Shown here piece by piece: positions 15,793-24,150 of a DNA stretch of 32,618 bases; positions within the stretch are counted from its first letter, which is position 1, and each line of letters opens with the position of its first letter. Under the pieces are notes generated by a model. The model did not search any database. It saw only the letters and a program-made list of their open reading frames with translations, and was not told the origin of the DNA. A program made the position numbers and the translations under genes. Where the stretch lies: positions 1-32,618 of the forward strand of contig CAJQOE010000088.1 of the NCBI GenBank assembly GCA_905479885.1, given 5' to 3'. Origin of the DNA: an uncultured Rickettsiaceae bacterium (GTDB lineage: Bacteria; Pseudomonadota; Alphaproteobacteria; Rickettsiales; Rickettsiaceae).

Positions 15793-16308
15793 ATGACACA
15801 TGGTGGTAAAAGATTAGGGGCTGGCCGCCCAAGAGGCCAAGGGCGCTATGGTACAGCAACAAAGGCTATAAGGGTCCCAGAATATTTAGTAAATGATGTA
15901 AAAGACTATTCTATGAATGGTGGGTATAAAATTCCCTTCTTTAGCTCTAAGGTTGAAGCTGGGTATCCATCTGCCGCTGAAGATCATATAGAAGATATGC
16001 TGGATATGAACAGTCTTTTAATAAAAAACCCTGAAACTACTTTTTGTGTGCGTGTAGCCGGGTTGTCTATGGTTGACGCTGGAATATATGAAGGCGATGC
16101 GTTAATCGTTGATAGTAGTCTCCCTCCTAGAGAAGGAAAAATTATCATTGCCGCTCTTGATGGGATGCTTACCGTGAAGCGTTTAGGATATATTGACGGC
16201 AGACCATATTTATTGCCGGAAAATGCTAATTTTGATCCCATACCGATAGTCGAAAATTCGGAAGTGCACATATGGGGAGTAGTAACAAACGTGCTTAGAA
16301 CATTATGA
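15793..16308 (+). CDS. umuD: UmuD/LexA-like S24 autopeptidase with basic N-terminal extension
   Basis: Residues about 45-171 align by motif with UmuD. The self-cleavage site is probably A56-G57 (KVEAGYPSAAEDH). The Ser-Lys dyad is S92 (VAGLSMVDAGIYEGD) and K129 (LDGMLTVKRLGY). The rest of the dimer fold is present (PYLLPENANFDPI, VHIWGVVTNV). UmuD is cleaved on the RecA filament and then works with UmuC as error-prone polymerase V. Unlike E. coli UmuD, it has about 30 extra N-terminal residues, GGKRLGAGRPRGQGRYG, rich in glycine and arginine and AT-hook-like (GRPRG), so it may bind DNA and act as a regulator instead. No umuC is in the window. AAGG precedes the ATG. It overlaps the frame of the next gene. 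Confidence 0.82.
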   Translation: MTHGGKRLGAGRPRGQGRYGTATKAIRVPEYLVNDVKDYSMNGGYKIPFFSSKVEAGYPSAAEDHIEDMLDMNSLLIKNPETTFCVRVAGLSMVDAGIYEGDALIVDSSLPPREGKIIIAALDGMLTVKRLGYIDGRPYLLPENANFDPIPIVENSEVHIWGVVTNVLRTL

Positions 16309-16316
16309 GGAATAAT

Positions 16317-16577
16317 ATGATATATGAAGTTCAAAACCTACAAGCTGCTCGTAGATTTCTGCGCAGTGCTAATACAAAAATTATGCTCAGTAATCCGCAA
16401 GGTAGTACAAGATATTACGGTATGCGGGTGATTGATTATATATTCAAAACATTGCAACAAGAGTTTCCAGATAAAATAGCAGGGGTTGTAGTGAATGCTT
16501 ATGATGATTATTCAGCTTTTGTGACTGCAAGACAGTTAGGATATAATCAAATTAGTTATATCAACAGAGCTGCCTAA
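16317..16577 (+). CDS. Conserved-looking hypothetical protein downstream of umuD
   Basis: Not recognised. I start it at the ATG at 16317 (86 residues), because GAGG at 16307-16310 sits six bases before it; the in-frame ATG at 16305 overlaps the umuD stop and lacks a ribosome site. The protein is soluble, mixed alpha/beta, with an N-terminal basic stretch (LQAARRFLRSAN) and a regular core (DYIFKTLQQEFPDKIAGVVVNAYDDYSAFVTARQLGY, residues about 40-76). The tight spacing to umuD implies cotranscription and perhaps a joint role. It ends four bases into the convergent hemW gene. Confidence 0.6.
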   Translation: MIYEVQNLQAARRFLRSANTKIMLSNPQGSTRYYGMRVIDYIFKTLQQEFPDKIAGVVVNAYDDYSAFVTARQLGYNQISYINRAA

Positions 16578-17722
16578 AGAAGCATCCTAGGTACAAGGTA
16601 ATTATGCAACATCAAACCCCTGTTGGTTAATGCTAAAGCTCCACCTTGTATTTCTACTAACCCTTGTTGCATGTAATGCTCGATAGTTTTAAAATTCAGA
16701 CTATCGAGAAACTTACTTTGGGTTATTTGGTAAAATTTTTCTTCTGAAAGTCCAGTTTCTAGACGCGTACCCATCATGAATACTTCTTCTGCTACCTCCT
16801 GTTTAGCTAAGGTAACCTTACTTTGTATACCATGACCATTTTCTGCAACAGATTGTAGCCACTTTTCTGGTTTATGTAACATCATCACGGCGTTTATAGC
16901 ATCTGTTTCATGTAACCTGCTATGTGCACCTGGACCAATTCCTATATATTCATCATAATTCCAGTAACATAAATTATGTACACATTCTTGTCCATTGATC
17001 GCGTAGTTTGATATCTCATAACGCTTATAGTTATGTTCTTGCAAATAATCGCTGGTATATTCATACATATTTGCCGCTAAATCGTTTGATGGTAGTGGTA
17101 GTTTTCCATTTTTAAACAATTGGTAAAACGGTGTGCCTTTTTCTATGGTTAATTGATATAAGGATATATGACCGCCAGCCAGAGATAGCGCAAATTCTAT
17201 TTCTTGCTGCCATTGTGCTAAAGTTTGTTCTGGAATAGCATAAATTAAATCAAATGAATATCTCTCAAAGAGATTAGATGCAGATTCAATTGCATTAATA
17301 GCTTCTTTTGCTGAATGCTTGCGCCCCAGTATTTCTAAGCCTTTTTGCTGAAATGATTGTACTCCTATAGATACTCTATTAATACCAGCTGCTTTGAATC
17401 CTCGAAATTTTTCTGCTTCGTACGAAGTAGGGTTTGCTTCAAGCGTAATTTCAGTAGATGCAGATATTTCTGCTAAACTTGCAAGTTTTTGGATAATGTT
17501 AAAAACTGTTTCAGGTTTCATTAAGGAAGGAGTTCCGCCACCAAAAAATATAGATTTGATTACTCTACCTTTTATTTTATCAGCAAAATAGTCAATTTCT
17601 TTTTTATATGATTCTAGCCAAATTTCATGATCTATTTGATTAGATAAATGAGAGTTGAAGTCACAATATGGGCATAAAGATAAGCAAAATGGCCAATGGA
17701 TATAAATAGAAACTGACTTCAT
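16574..17722 (-). CDS. hemW: Radical SAM heme chaperone HemW (HemN-like)
   Basis: The N-terminus reads YIHWPFCLSLCPYCDFNSH with the radical-SAM cluster cysteines C13, C17 and C20 (CxxxCxxC). FFGGGTPSLM, EANPTS, INRVSIGVQSF and DLIYAIPEQTLAQW follow in the order usual for HemW. Homologs bind heme and deliver it to respiratory enzymes; they were once called oxygen-independent coproporphyrinogen oxidase. The length of 382 residues is typical of HemW and shorter than true HemN (about 455). I chose the ATG at 17722, where family homology begins (MKSVSIYIHWPF), over 17740, which overlaps the upstream BON gene. Cytosolic. Confidence 0.9.
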   Translation of the reverse strand: MKSVSIYIHWPFCLSLCPYCDFNSHLSNQIDHEIWLESYKKEIDYFADKIKGRVIKSIFFGGGTPSLMKPETVFNIIQKLASLAEISASTEITLEANPTSYEAEKFRGFKAAGINRVSIGVQSFQQKGLEILGRKHSAKEAINAIESASNLFERYSFDLIYAIPEQTLAQWQQEIEFALSLAGGHISLYQLTIEKGTPFYQLFKNGKLPLPSNDLAANMYEYTSDYLQEHNYKRYEISNYAINGQECVHNLCYWNYDEYIGIGPGAHSRLHETDAINAVMMLHKPEKWLQSVAENGHGIQSKVTLAKQEVAEEVFMMGTRLETGLSEEKFYQITQSKFLDSLNFKTIEHYMQQGLVEIQGGALALTNRGLMLHNYLVPRMLL

Positions 17723-17727
17723 AAATA

Positions 17728-18252
17728 TTATTGTTTGCACATAATATTTATTTTAACGCCAGCAACATCTATAATATCATTGATTGACTCCTTGATTGTT
17801 TTAATATCTTTTTCTTCTGTTACATCGCCTAGAATATGCACTACTTTATTAGTAGTCTCAATATGTAATTCGTATCCAGGTGATATTTTATTGTTGATTG
17901 ATAAATATTTAATTTTACCTTTGGCCTTAGCAGTAATGAAAGCATCGGATAAAAACTCTTTACTACTTTTTACTTCTAGCTTGTCAGTGTTTACATCAAC
18001 TACGTTGTTTACGCTAGAAGCTAATTCAATAATATGATTTGCTTGTAGGCTAGTGTCAACAAATCCACTAAGGTTCACTATACCATTTTGAGCAGTTACT
18101 GTTATTTTTGTATTAGGGATATCATGTTCTTTTCGTAATAGATCAGCCACTGTTTTAGTAATGAGTTTATCATTCATAATGACATCAGCACTAGATATGG
18201 CTGGATGTAACAAAACAAAAGTCGTTAGAAATAATAATATATAATTTTTCAT
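17728..18252 (-). CDS. Periplasmic BON-domain protein
   Basis: A signal peptide (MKNYILLFLTTFVLLHPAISSA) is followed by two BON domains. The first is at about 25-95 (LITKTVADLLRKEHDIPNTKITVTAQNGIVNLSGFVD), the second at about 100-172 (ITAKAKGKIKYL...VVHILGDVTEEKDIKTIKESIND). BON proteins such as OsmY bind phospholipid or stabilise the envelope; the function here is inferred. The mature protein has about 150 residues. It lies five bases upstream of hemW and 90 bases downstream of the exonuclease gene on the same strand. Confidence 0.85.
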   Translation of the reverse strand: MKNYILLFLTTFVLLHPAISSADVIMNDKLITKTVADLLRKEHDIPNTKITVTAQNGIVNLSGFVDTSLQANHIIELASSVNNVVDVNTDKLEVKSSKEFLSDAFITAKAKGKIKYLSINNKISPGYELHIETTNKVVHILGDVTEEKDIKTIKESINDIIDVAGVKINIMCKQ

Positions 18253-18342
18253 TGCACCCTCATATCAACGTTAATTAATTAGTTATATTATGGTAGATGC
18301 TATCCAATAATTGCAACTACGTCAACTATATATCATTAATTA

Positions 18343-19125
18343 TTATTTCAGTTCTAACACACAAGGAACGTGATCTGACGGCCTTTCCCAGCTTCTGATA
18401 TCAGATAAACAATTAACGTTTTTTAAGGAAGATTTTAATGATTGACTTGCCCAAATATGATCTAATCTTCTACCTCGATTAGACTTCTTCCAATCACGGT
18501 TTCTATAACTCCACCAACTATATAGTTTTTCACTAAAATCTACAAAATGCCGAGCAGTATCAATAAAATTAAATGAATCTTGAAAATCAAGAAGTGCGGT
18601 GCGTTCTATCTGAGTATGACTAATTACATTACGTAGCTGATGGCTGGACCAAACATCATGCTCGTGTGGAGCGATATTCAAATCACCTAGTAAAACAATA
18701 TTATCCGCTTTAATTCTATTGGCTGCAAACCATTCCTGCATTGCTTGCACATATGCTAGTTTATGTTTGTATTTTGGGTTAATCAATATGTCTGGTTCAT
18801 CACCACCGGCTGGCACATAAAAATTGTGAATTTCAATGTCATGAATCTGGGCACAAATATGTCGTTTATCTTCATTATAGATCTGCAGAGAAAAGCTATT
18901 TGTAATAGGGTATTTAGACATTATCGCTACGCCATTATAAGATTTTTCTCCTGCGTATATCACATGTTCAAACCCCATTTGCTTAATCTCTGCTAGGGGA
19001 AAAGTTTTATCTTCTGTTTTTGTTTCTTGTAAGCATATAATATCAGGCATGTATTCTACTGATAATTTTTCTAGCAAGTTAATCCGCAGACGTACGGAGT
19101 TTATATTCCAAGTAACTATTCGCAT
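18343..19125 (-). CDS. xthA: Exodeoxyribonuclease III / AP endonuclease, copy 1
   Basis: Cuts DNA 5' of abasic sites and removes 3' blocks in base excision repair. Conserved residues are N7 (TWNINSVR), E34 (CLQETK), Y63 and N64 (KSYNGVAI), D148 and N150 (LLGDLNIAP), the SWWSYR and RGRRLDHIWAS segments and the C-terminal catalytic DH (PSDHVP). At 260 residues it is normal. The start overlaps the end of ubiB by ten bases, so it is probably the third gene of the ubiE-ubiB unit. A second, diverged paralog lies at 22203-22997. Confidence 0.93.
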   Translation of the reverse strand: MRIVTWNINSVRLRINLLEKLSVEYMPDIICLQETKTEDKTFPLAEIKQMGFEHVIYAGEKSYNGVAIMSKYPITNSFSLQIYNEDKRHICAQIHDIEIHNFYVPAGGDEPDILINPKYKHKLAYVQAMQEWFAANRIKADNIVLLGDLNIAPHEHDVWSSHQLRNVISHTQIERTALLDFQDSFNFIDTARHFVDFSEKLYSWWSYRNRDWKKSNRGRRLDHIWASQSLKSSLKNVNCLSDIRSWERPSDHVPCVLELK

Positions 19126-20507
19126 ATTTTTACTAATATTTTTTTTACAAAACGCAGCAATTTGGCTTCTGGTGAAAGATTTTTAGCTGCCCATTTTTTA
19201 ATCCATGGCTCGGCTAATTGCCACATATTAATTTCTGTATTTAGGCTCTGCCCTATACCTTCCACGACTACCATAGTTTTTTGCAATAATAGTAATTGTG
19301 GTTGTGTTTCCATGCCAAACTCTTCAGTTACTTTAAATAATTGAGATAAAAGATTGCCAATAGAAATATCTTTGATTGCACAGCCTATAATTGGCTCTGC
19401 AATTGCGCGGCAGCTCTGAGCAAAATACTCTACATTAGTATCTTTAGGTATATAACCTATACGGCAATGTACTTCGGCGACTAGTTGATAATCACGTTTT
19501 AAAAATGCATATAAAATCTCTGCTATTGCTAAGCGGTCATTTTCTGGCAATATTCCAATAATGCCAAAGTCAACTAGCGCTACTTTACCATCCGGACAAA
19601 CTAATATATTGCCTGGATGCAAATCAGCGTGAAAAAAACCATCACGGTAGGCTTGGTTAAAAAATATGATGGCAATTTTTGCTGCAATTTCAACAGGGTC
19701 AAGCCCTTGTTGAATAATTATATCCTTATCATAAATGGATACGCCTTCTATCCATTCAAGGGTAATAATATCATCTGTAGTAAATGACCAATGGATTTTA
19801 GGAATACGCAGAGTTTCGTCACCAACGAAATTATCATATATCCTTGAAGCAGCTGCTGCTTCAGAGCGCAGATCAAGTTCATATTGCATTGATTGTCTAA
19901 ATACTGCGATTACTTCTTTTGGCTTTAATCTTTGTATTTTTTTTAATATATGAGAAGCTACAGACGAGCAATATTCTAAAAAACGCATGTCATTATCATA
20001 TTTCTCGGCAATTCCAGGACGTAGAATTTTAACGGCAACCACTTCACCTGATTTTAAACGCGCCTTATGCACTTGCGCAATGGAGGCAGCCGCAACTGGT
20101 TGATCACTAAAATCATCAAAAATTTCATTTATTTTTTTACTAAAGCGTTTTTCTATCAGATCTCGTGCTATTTTACTGTCAAAAGCTGGTAATTTGTCTT
20201 GTAGAAGTTTTAGGTTTTCTGCAATTTCAGTGCCTATAAGATCAGGTCGCGTTGAAAGCGTTTGGCCAAACTTGATATAAATTGGGCCTAGCTTATAGAA
20301 ACAATTTGTAATACGCTGTCCGAAGCTTTCTTTTGGAGAAGTTATTATTCCTCTGGGATAAAGGAATATACAGCTGATCCAGCCGATAATTTTTACAGAT
20401 AATGGTAATTTAAAATCGCCAGGATAGGTAATGAGCTGACTTTTACTTATGATGTAAAGTAGCCGGCATAGCTTAGGAAAATTTCTTAAGAAGCTAATCA
20501 TAAACAT
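19116..20507 (-). CDS. ubiB: Ubiquinone biosynthesis atypical kinase UbiB
   Basis: An ABC1/ADCK family ATPase needed for aerobic ubiquinone synthesis. Seen are the family-specific KFGQTLSTRPDL (K..GQ motif), the alanine-rich nucleotide loop VAAASIAQVHKA, the lysine in VVAVKILRP, the LEWIEG hinge, HADLHPGNI and VDFGIIG (the DFG-like motif). The C-terminal part is hydrophobic or membrane-associated. At 463 residues the length fits shorter alphaproteobacterial forms. The ATG at 20507 has AGG five bases upstream. Six bases separate it from the ubiE stop; xthA overlaps its end. Confidence 0.93.
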   Translation of the reverse strand: MFMISFLRNFPKLCRLLYIISKSQLITYPGDFKLPLSVKIIGWISCIFLYPRGIITSPKESFGQRITNCFYKLGPIYIKFGQTLSTRPDLIGTEIAENLKLLQDKLPAFDSKIARDLIEKRFSKKINEIFDDFSDQPVAAASIAQVHKARLKSGEVVAVKILRPGIAEKYDNDMRFLEYCSSVASHILKKIQRLKPKEVIAVFRQSMQYELDLRSEAAAASRIYDNFVGDETLRIPKIHWSFTTDDIITLEWIEGVSIYDKDIIIQQGLDPVEIAAKIAIIFFNQAYRDGFFHADLHPGNILVCPDGKVALVDFGIIGILPENDRLAIAEILYAFLKRDYQLVAEVHCRIGYIPKDTNVEYFAQSCRAIAEPIIGCAIKDISIGNLLSQLFKVTEEFGMETQPQLLLLQKTMVVVEGIGQSLNTEINMWQLAEPWIKKWAAKNLSPEAKLLRFVKKILVKICE

Positions 20508-20513
20508 CTATGC

Positions 20514-21269
20514 CTAAATTTTGAAACCATAATGAATTGCCGCTACCCCGAAAGTCAAATTTTTATAACGTACATCAGAAAAGCCAGCATCTTGTACCAT
20601 CGTTTTAAAAGTTTCTTGGTCTGGGAAGATATTAATGCTTTCTGCTAAATATTTATACGCATCGCGATTATTAGCAACATAACCACCAATTGATGGGATT
20701 AGATTAAATGAATAGAAATCATATAATGGTCGCATAAGCTCGTTTTGTACTTTTGAAAATTCCAGGCATAAAAATTTTCCAGTTGGTTTTAAAACTCTGT
20801 ATGCTTCTGCTAATGTTTTCTCTAACGAGAGCATGTTACGAATACCAAAGGCTATTGTATAATAATCAAAACTATTATCTGGAAAAGGTAATTTTTCAGC
20901 ATCGCTTACAACTAGGTCAAATTTATGTAGAATATTGCGATCAATAGCCCTGTTTTTACAGACTTTGAGCATATCATGATTAATATCACAAACTACTATA
21001 TGCGGATCACGATTTTGCTTTTTAGCATTATCTTTCAGACGGAAGGAAATATCACCGGTACCGCCAGCGACATCTAGGATAGTGGAATTTAAATTTGGTA
21101 CCATCCGACAAAATTCATCTTTCCATAAGCGATGTACGCCAAGACTCATTACATCATTCATCAGATCATATTTATTTGCCACATCTGAAAATACTCCGTC
21201 TACACGAGTACGTTTTTCTTCTGAGGTTACCTTCTCAAAGCCAAAGTTCTTATCATTCTTTGAGCTCAT
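20514..21269 (-). CDS. ubiE: Ubiquinone/menaquinone C-methyltransferase
   Basis: SAM-dependent C-methyltransferase of the ubiquinone ring. Motifs are VFSDVANKYDLMNDVMSLGVHRLWK (about 25-49), motif I ILDVAGGTGDISFRL, ICDINHDML, the DAEKLPFPDNSFD motif, GIRNM, LEFSKVQN and a C-terminal FGVAAIHYGFK. I start it at 21269 (251 residues), where AGGT lies upstream and family homology begins; the open frame to 21314 adds 15 residues with no support. It is the first gene of the ubiE-ubiB-xthA run and is divergent from mutM. The organism therefore respires with ubiquinone. Confidence 0.94.
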   Translation of the reverse strand: MSSKNDKNFGFEKVTSEEKRTRVDGVFSDVANKYDLMNDVMSLGVHRLWKDEFCRMVPNLNSTILDVAGGTGDISFRLKDNAKKQNRDPHIVVCDINHDMLKVCKNRAIDRNILHKFDLVVSDAEKLPFPDNSFDYYTIAFGIRNMLSLEKTLAEAYRVLKPTGKFLCLEFSKVQNELMRPLYDFYSFNLIPSIGGYVANNRDAYKYLAESINIFPDQETFKTMVQDAGFSDVRYKNLTFGVAAIHYGFKI

Positions 21270-21363
21270 ATGCTTGACCTGTTTTAATTTACACGATAAC
21301 TTCATAATGCACATTCAAACTAACATCATTAATATATAATATCAACGTATAAGATTACCTTAA

Positions 21364-22188
21364 ATGCCTGAACTAGCCGAAGTTGAAACATTAAAACGCT
21401 ACCTAGAAAAACATATTATTAGTGAGGAGATAATTACGCTTACTGCAAGGCGTGAGAACTTGCGTTACCCGTTGAATATCCAGGATATTCAGCAACATGT
21501 CCTTGGTGCTAAAATCCTTAAGGCAATACGCTCGGCAAAATTCTTGTCTCTTGAATTAGATAATGATTATAGCATTATTTTTCACCTTGGTATGAGTGGT
21601 CGTCTTACTGTACAAATGGTAGATTATCTATTGCAAAAGCATGACCATATTATTATAGGTTTTGCAGGCGGCAAGCAGCTTGTTTTTAATGACGCGAGGC
21701 GCTTTGGTATGGTTTATAGTTGCAAAACCAGCGAGTTGCAAAAGCAGAATTTTCTAAAAAATATGGGGCAAGAGCCATTAGAGGACGCTTTTAACGCGGC
21801 TTATTTATTAGAAAAATTATCCTCTAAAAAAGCTCCAATTAAAACTGCGATAATGGATAGTAAAATAGTTGTTGGCGTTGGCAACATTTATGCAGCTGAA
21901 AGTTTATTTCTAGCTAAAATACATCCATTAAAGCCAGCTAGTTCATTGAAATCTATAGAAGTAGATAGGCTAGTGCATTCAATTAAACAAGTATTAAATA
22001 AAGCCATAATAGCTGGTGGAACGACCCTAAAAGACTTTGTTAGTGGCGATAATAAACCAGGATATTTTCAACAAGAACTAAACGTATATGACAGAAATGG
22101 TCAAGCATGCTATATTTGCAAACATGCAATTGAAAAAATAAAACAAGTAGGTAGATCCACCTGTTTTTGTCCAAAATGTCAGAAATAA
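21364..22188 (+). CDS. mutM: Formamidopyrimidine-DNA glycosylase
   Basis: Bifunctional glycosylase/lyase that excises 8-oxoguanine and ring-opened purines. The N-terminus is MPELAEVETLKRYL: the catalytic Pro and Glu are intact, though the usual PELPEVET has an alanine in the fourth place. The conserved lysine loop (RSAKFLSLEL), HLGMSGRL, the H2TH region (VGVGNIYAAESLFLAKIHP), GGTTLKDF and the C-terminal zinc finger (CYIC...CFCPKCQK) are all present. At 274 residues it is complete. It is followed at once by the second xth gene, the next enzyme in the same repair pathway. Confidence 0.95.
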   Translation: MPELAEVETLKRYLEKHIISEEIITLTARRENLRYPLNIQDIQQHVLGAKILKAIRSAKFLSLELDNDYSIIFHLGMSGRLTVQMVDYLLQKHDHIIIGFAGGKQLVFNDARRFGMVYSCKTSELQKQNFLKNMGQEPLEDAFNAAYLLEKLSSKKAPIKTAIMDSKIVVGVGNIYAAESLFLAKIHPLKPASSLKSIEVDRLVHSIKQVLNKAIIAGGTTLKDFVSGDNKPGYFQQELNVYDRNGQACYICKHAIEKIKQVGRSTCFCPKCQK

Positions 22189-22202
22189 AAGAGCAAAGAT
22201 TT

Positions 22203-22997
22203 ATGAGTTTAAAAATTGTTACTTGGAACGTTAATTCAGTTAATGTTAGGATGTCACACCTTATTGAAATGATTCAAGAGCATGATCCAGATATTATCTG
22301 TTTGCAGGAATTAAAATGTATAAATGAAAAATTTCCAACAGAAGCTCTAAGTCACTTACCATATAATTTATATATACACGGCCAAAAAACATATAATGGT
22401 GTAGCTATTCTTTCTAAGATACCAGCTGATGAGATAAAAACAGATTTTCCTGGAAACCCTATTTCAGAACAAGCAAGGTTCATTGAAGTAAGTTTTAATA
22501 CTGAAATTGGCTATGCTAGAGTAATCTCACTATATGCCCCAAATGGTGGCGAGGTTGGTAGTGATAAATTTAAAATAAAGCTCGAATTTTATGATGCATT
22601 TACGGATTACATAAAATCTATCAAATCCTTTGAAGAAAAAATATTTATTGGTTCGGATTATAATATAGCGCCATTTGATATCGATTTGTATTCACCACAA
22701 AAGCTAGAGAATTCCACATGTGCTACTTATATAGAAAAACAAAAATTGAGAACTATACTAAACTTGGGATTTATTGATAATTTTCGTATAAAACACCCAG
22801 AGAAGCAAGAATTTTCCTGGTGGGATTATCGCGCTGGAGCATTTGAACAAAATCAAGGTATGCGCATTGATTCTATACTCTCTACCAGTAATGCGGTTGA
22901 GTATTTGACCAACTGCACTATAGACTATAAAACTAGAGAAAAGTCAAAACCATCAGATCACGCGCCAGTTCTTGCAGAATATTCTTGGAATGGTTAG
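22203..22997 (+). CDS. xthA: Exodeoxyribonuclease III / AP endonuclease, copy 2
   Basis: Second member of the family, 264 residues from the ATG at 22203 (TWNVNSVNVRM). An earlier in-frame ATG at 22167 would overlap mutM. Catalytic positions are kept: N in TWNVNS, E in CLQELK, YN in KTYNGVAI, D and N in GSDYNIAPFD, SWWDYR, QGMRID and PSDHAPV. It differs from copy 1 at many places and looks closer to the classical XthA (SWWDYR, PSDHAPV), so the two are old paralogs rather than a recent duplication. It lies 14 bases after mutM and is probably cotranscribed with it. Confidence 0.92.
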   Translation: MSLKIVTWNVNSVNVRMSHLIEMIQEHDPDIICLQELKCINEKFPTEALSHLPYNLYIHGQKTYNGVAILSKIPADEIKTDFPGNPISEQARFIEVSFNTEIGYARVISLYAPNGGEVGSDKFKIKLEFYDAFTDYIKSIKSFEEKIFIGSDYNIAPFDIDLYSPQKLENSTCATYIEKQKLRTILNLGFIDNFRIKHPEKQEFSWWDYRAGAFEQNQGMRIDSILSTSNAVEYLTNCTIDYKTREKSKPSDHAPVLAEYSWNG

Positions 22998-23076
22998 TAT
23001 CTAAAAGTTTTGTATTATAATTTTTGTTTTCAAGTGTATAAAACTACATAATAAAATACTAAATTGCTTAATTGAA

Positions 23077-23796
23077 ATGAATATTCATTACAACGATTCC
23101 ATTCCTAATTCCATTATAATTAATAAATTAGGTCCTGATATTAAGGTATATGTGCGTTATAGCAATAAAGCAAAGCGCACTTTTATTACAATAAAAAATA
23201 AAATTGTTGAATTAGTTTTACCAAATAATAATATTAAGCAAGCCTATGCTTTTTTGCTAGCACATGAGCATTGGATAAGAAAAAAGTTATCTATCGAGCC
23301 GCATAAAATTATTATTAAACCTAATATAATACCTTACTTTGGCAAAGAATATGCAGTAAAGTTCGTTGATTCACCAAGTTCTAAGGTAGAAATTTATGAT
23401 GATATAATTCAGGTATATTCTCATGTTGCCAACAAGGAAAAAATGCTGGTGCAATTTTTAAAGAATATTTTGCTTATAGAAATAACCAAAACAGCCAATA
23501 GTTTAGCTCAGGCGGAAAGTTTGCAGTTTTCAAATATCAAAATATCTAGTAACAAAAGCAGCTGGGGCAGGTGTTCAAGTCATGGCATTTTGTCCTTTAA
23601 TTGGAGACTTGTTTTTGTTCCGCCTGATGTATTAGATTACGTTATTGTCCATGAAATGTGTCATCTCTTAGAAATGAATCATAGTCAAAAATTTTGGTCT
23701 TTAGTTTCCAATCTATGCCCTGATTATAAAATACATAAAGTATGGCTTAGGAAGAATGGCCTAAGGTTATATGAATATTTTAAGGATTTAAAGTAA
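23077..23796 (+). CDS. YgjP-type metallopeptidase (DUF45)
   Basis: The protein has 239 residues. The C-terminal half carries the zinc motif VIVHEMCHLLEMNHSQKFW (H192, E193, H196 and a further H202), preceded by the family signature SNKSSWGRCSSHGILSFNWRLV. These mark the YgjP/DUF45 branch of M48-like metallopeptidases. The N-terminal half is beta-rich (VYVRYSNKAKRTFITIKNK). The substrate is unknown; it is likely cytosolic, as no signal peptide is seen. It stands 79 bases after the second xth gene and converges on the tRNA genes. Confidence 0.88.
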   Translation: MNIHYNDSIPNSIIINKLGPDIKVYVRYSNKAKRTFITIKNKIVELVLPNNNIKQAYAFLLAHEHWIRKKLSIEPHKIIIKPNIIPYFGKEYAVKFVDSPSSKVEIYDDIIQVYSHVANKEKMLVQFLKNILLIEITKTANSLAQAESLQFSNIKISSNKSSWGRCSSHGILSFNWRLVFVPPDVLDYVIVHEMCHLLEMNHSQKFWSLVSNLCPDYKIHKVWLRKNGLRLYEYFKDLK

Positions 23797-23902
23797 TATG
23801 TTGTGAGGGCAAGCTGATAAATACGCTTAGAGTAAATTAGCTTAATTCGTGTTTGAAAATTAGGTGTATAGCCAGGTTATAATAAGCATTTACACGAGGT
23901 CA

Positions 23903-23979
23903 TGGTGCACCTGATTGGATTCGAACCAACGGCCTTTGCCTTCGGAGGGCAACGCTCTATCCAGCTGAGCTACAAGTGC
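23903..23979 (-). tRNA. tRNA-Arg (anticodon CCG)
   Basis: The minus strand folds as a full cloverleaf: acceptor GCACTTG/CAGGTGC, D arm GCTCAGCTGGATAGAGC, anticodon stem TTGCC/GGCAA around the loop CTCCGAA (anticodon CCG, reading CGG), and T arm with GTTCGAATC. The discriminator is A, and CCA is encoded (23905-23903). It lies 30 bases downstream of tRNA-His on the same strand. Confidence 0.95.
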
Positions 23980-24009
23980 ATAACAGGACAAGCTTGTTGG
24001 AGAAAAAAA

Positions 24010-24087
24010 TGGGGCGAATGACCGGTCTCGAACCGGCGACCCCCAGAATCACAATCTGGTGCTCTAACCAACTGAGCTACACCCGCC
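24010..24087 (-). tRNA. tRNA-His (anticodon GTG)
   Basis: Cloverleaf on the minus strand. The extra G at -1 pairs with C73, the hallmark of tRNA-His. The acceptor is GCGGGTG/CATTCGC, the D arm GCTCAGTTGGTTAGAGC, the anticodon stem CCAGA/TCTGG with loop TTGTGAT (anticodon GTG), and the T arm contains GGTTCGAGACC. CCA is encoded (24012-24010). Confidence 0.96.
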
Positions 24088-24122
24088 ATAGAAATCTAAC
24101 TTTACATAAACTAAGATATAAA

Positions 24123-24136
24123 GACTTATAAGTCAA
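24123..24136 (-). promoter_or_regulatory. -35 element and 12-bp palindrome upstream of tRNA-His
   Basis: On the minus strand TTGACT (24136-24131) is a strong -35, overlapping the perfect palindrome GACTTATAAGTC (24123-24134). A weak -10 (TAGTTT) follows at 17 bases. It would serve the two tRNAs, in the 63-base gap after the DsbA-like gene. Confidence 0.4.
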
Positions 24137-24150
24137 GAATATTTATAGCT

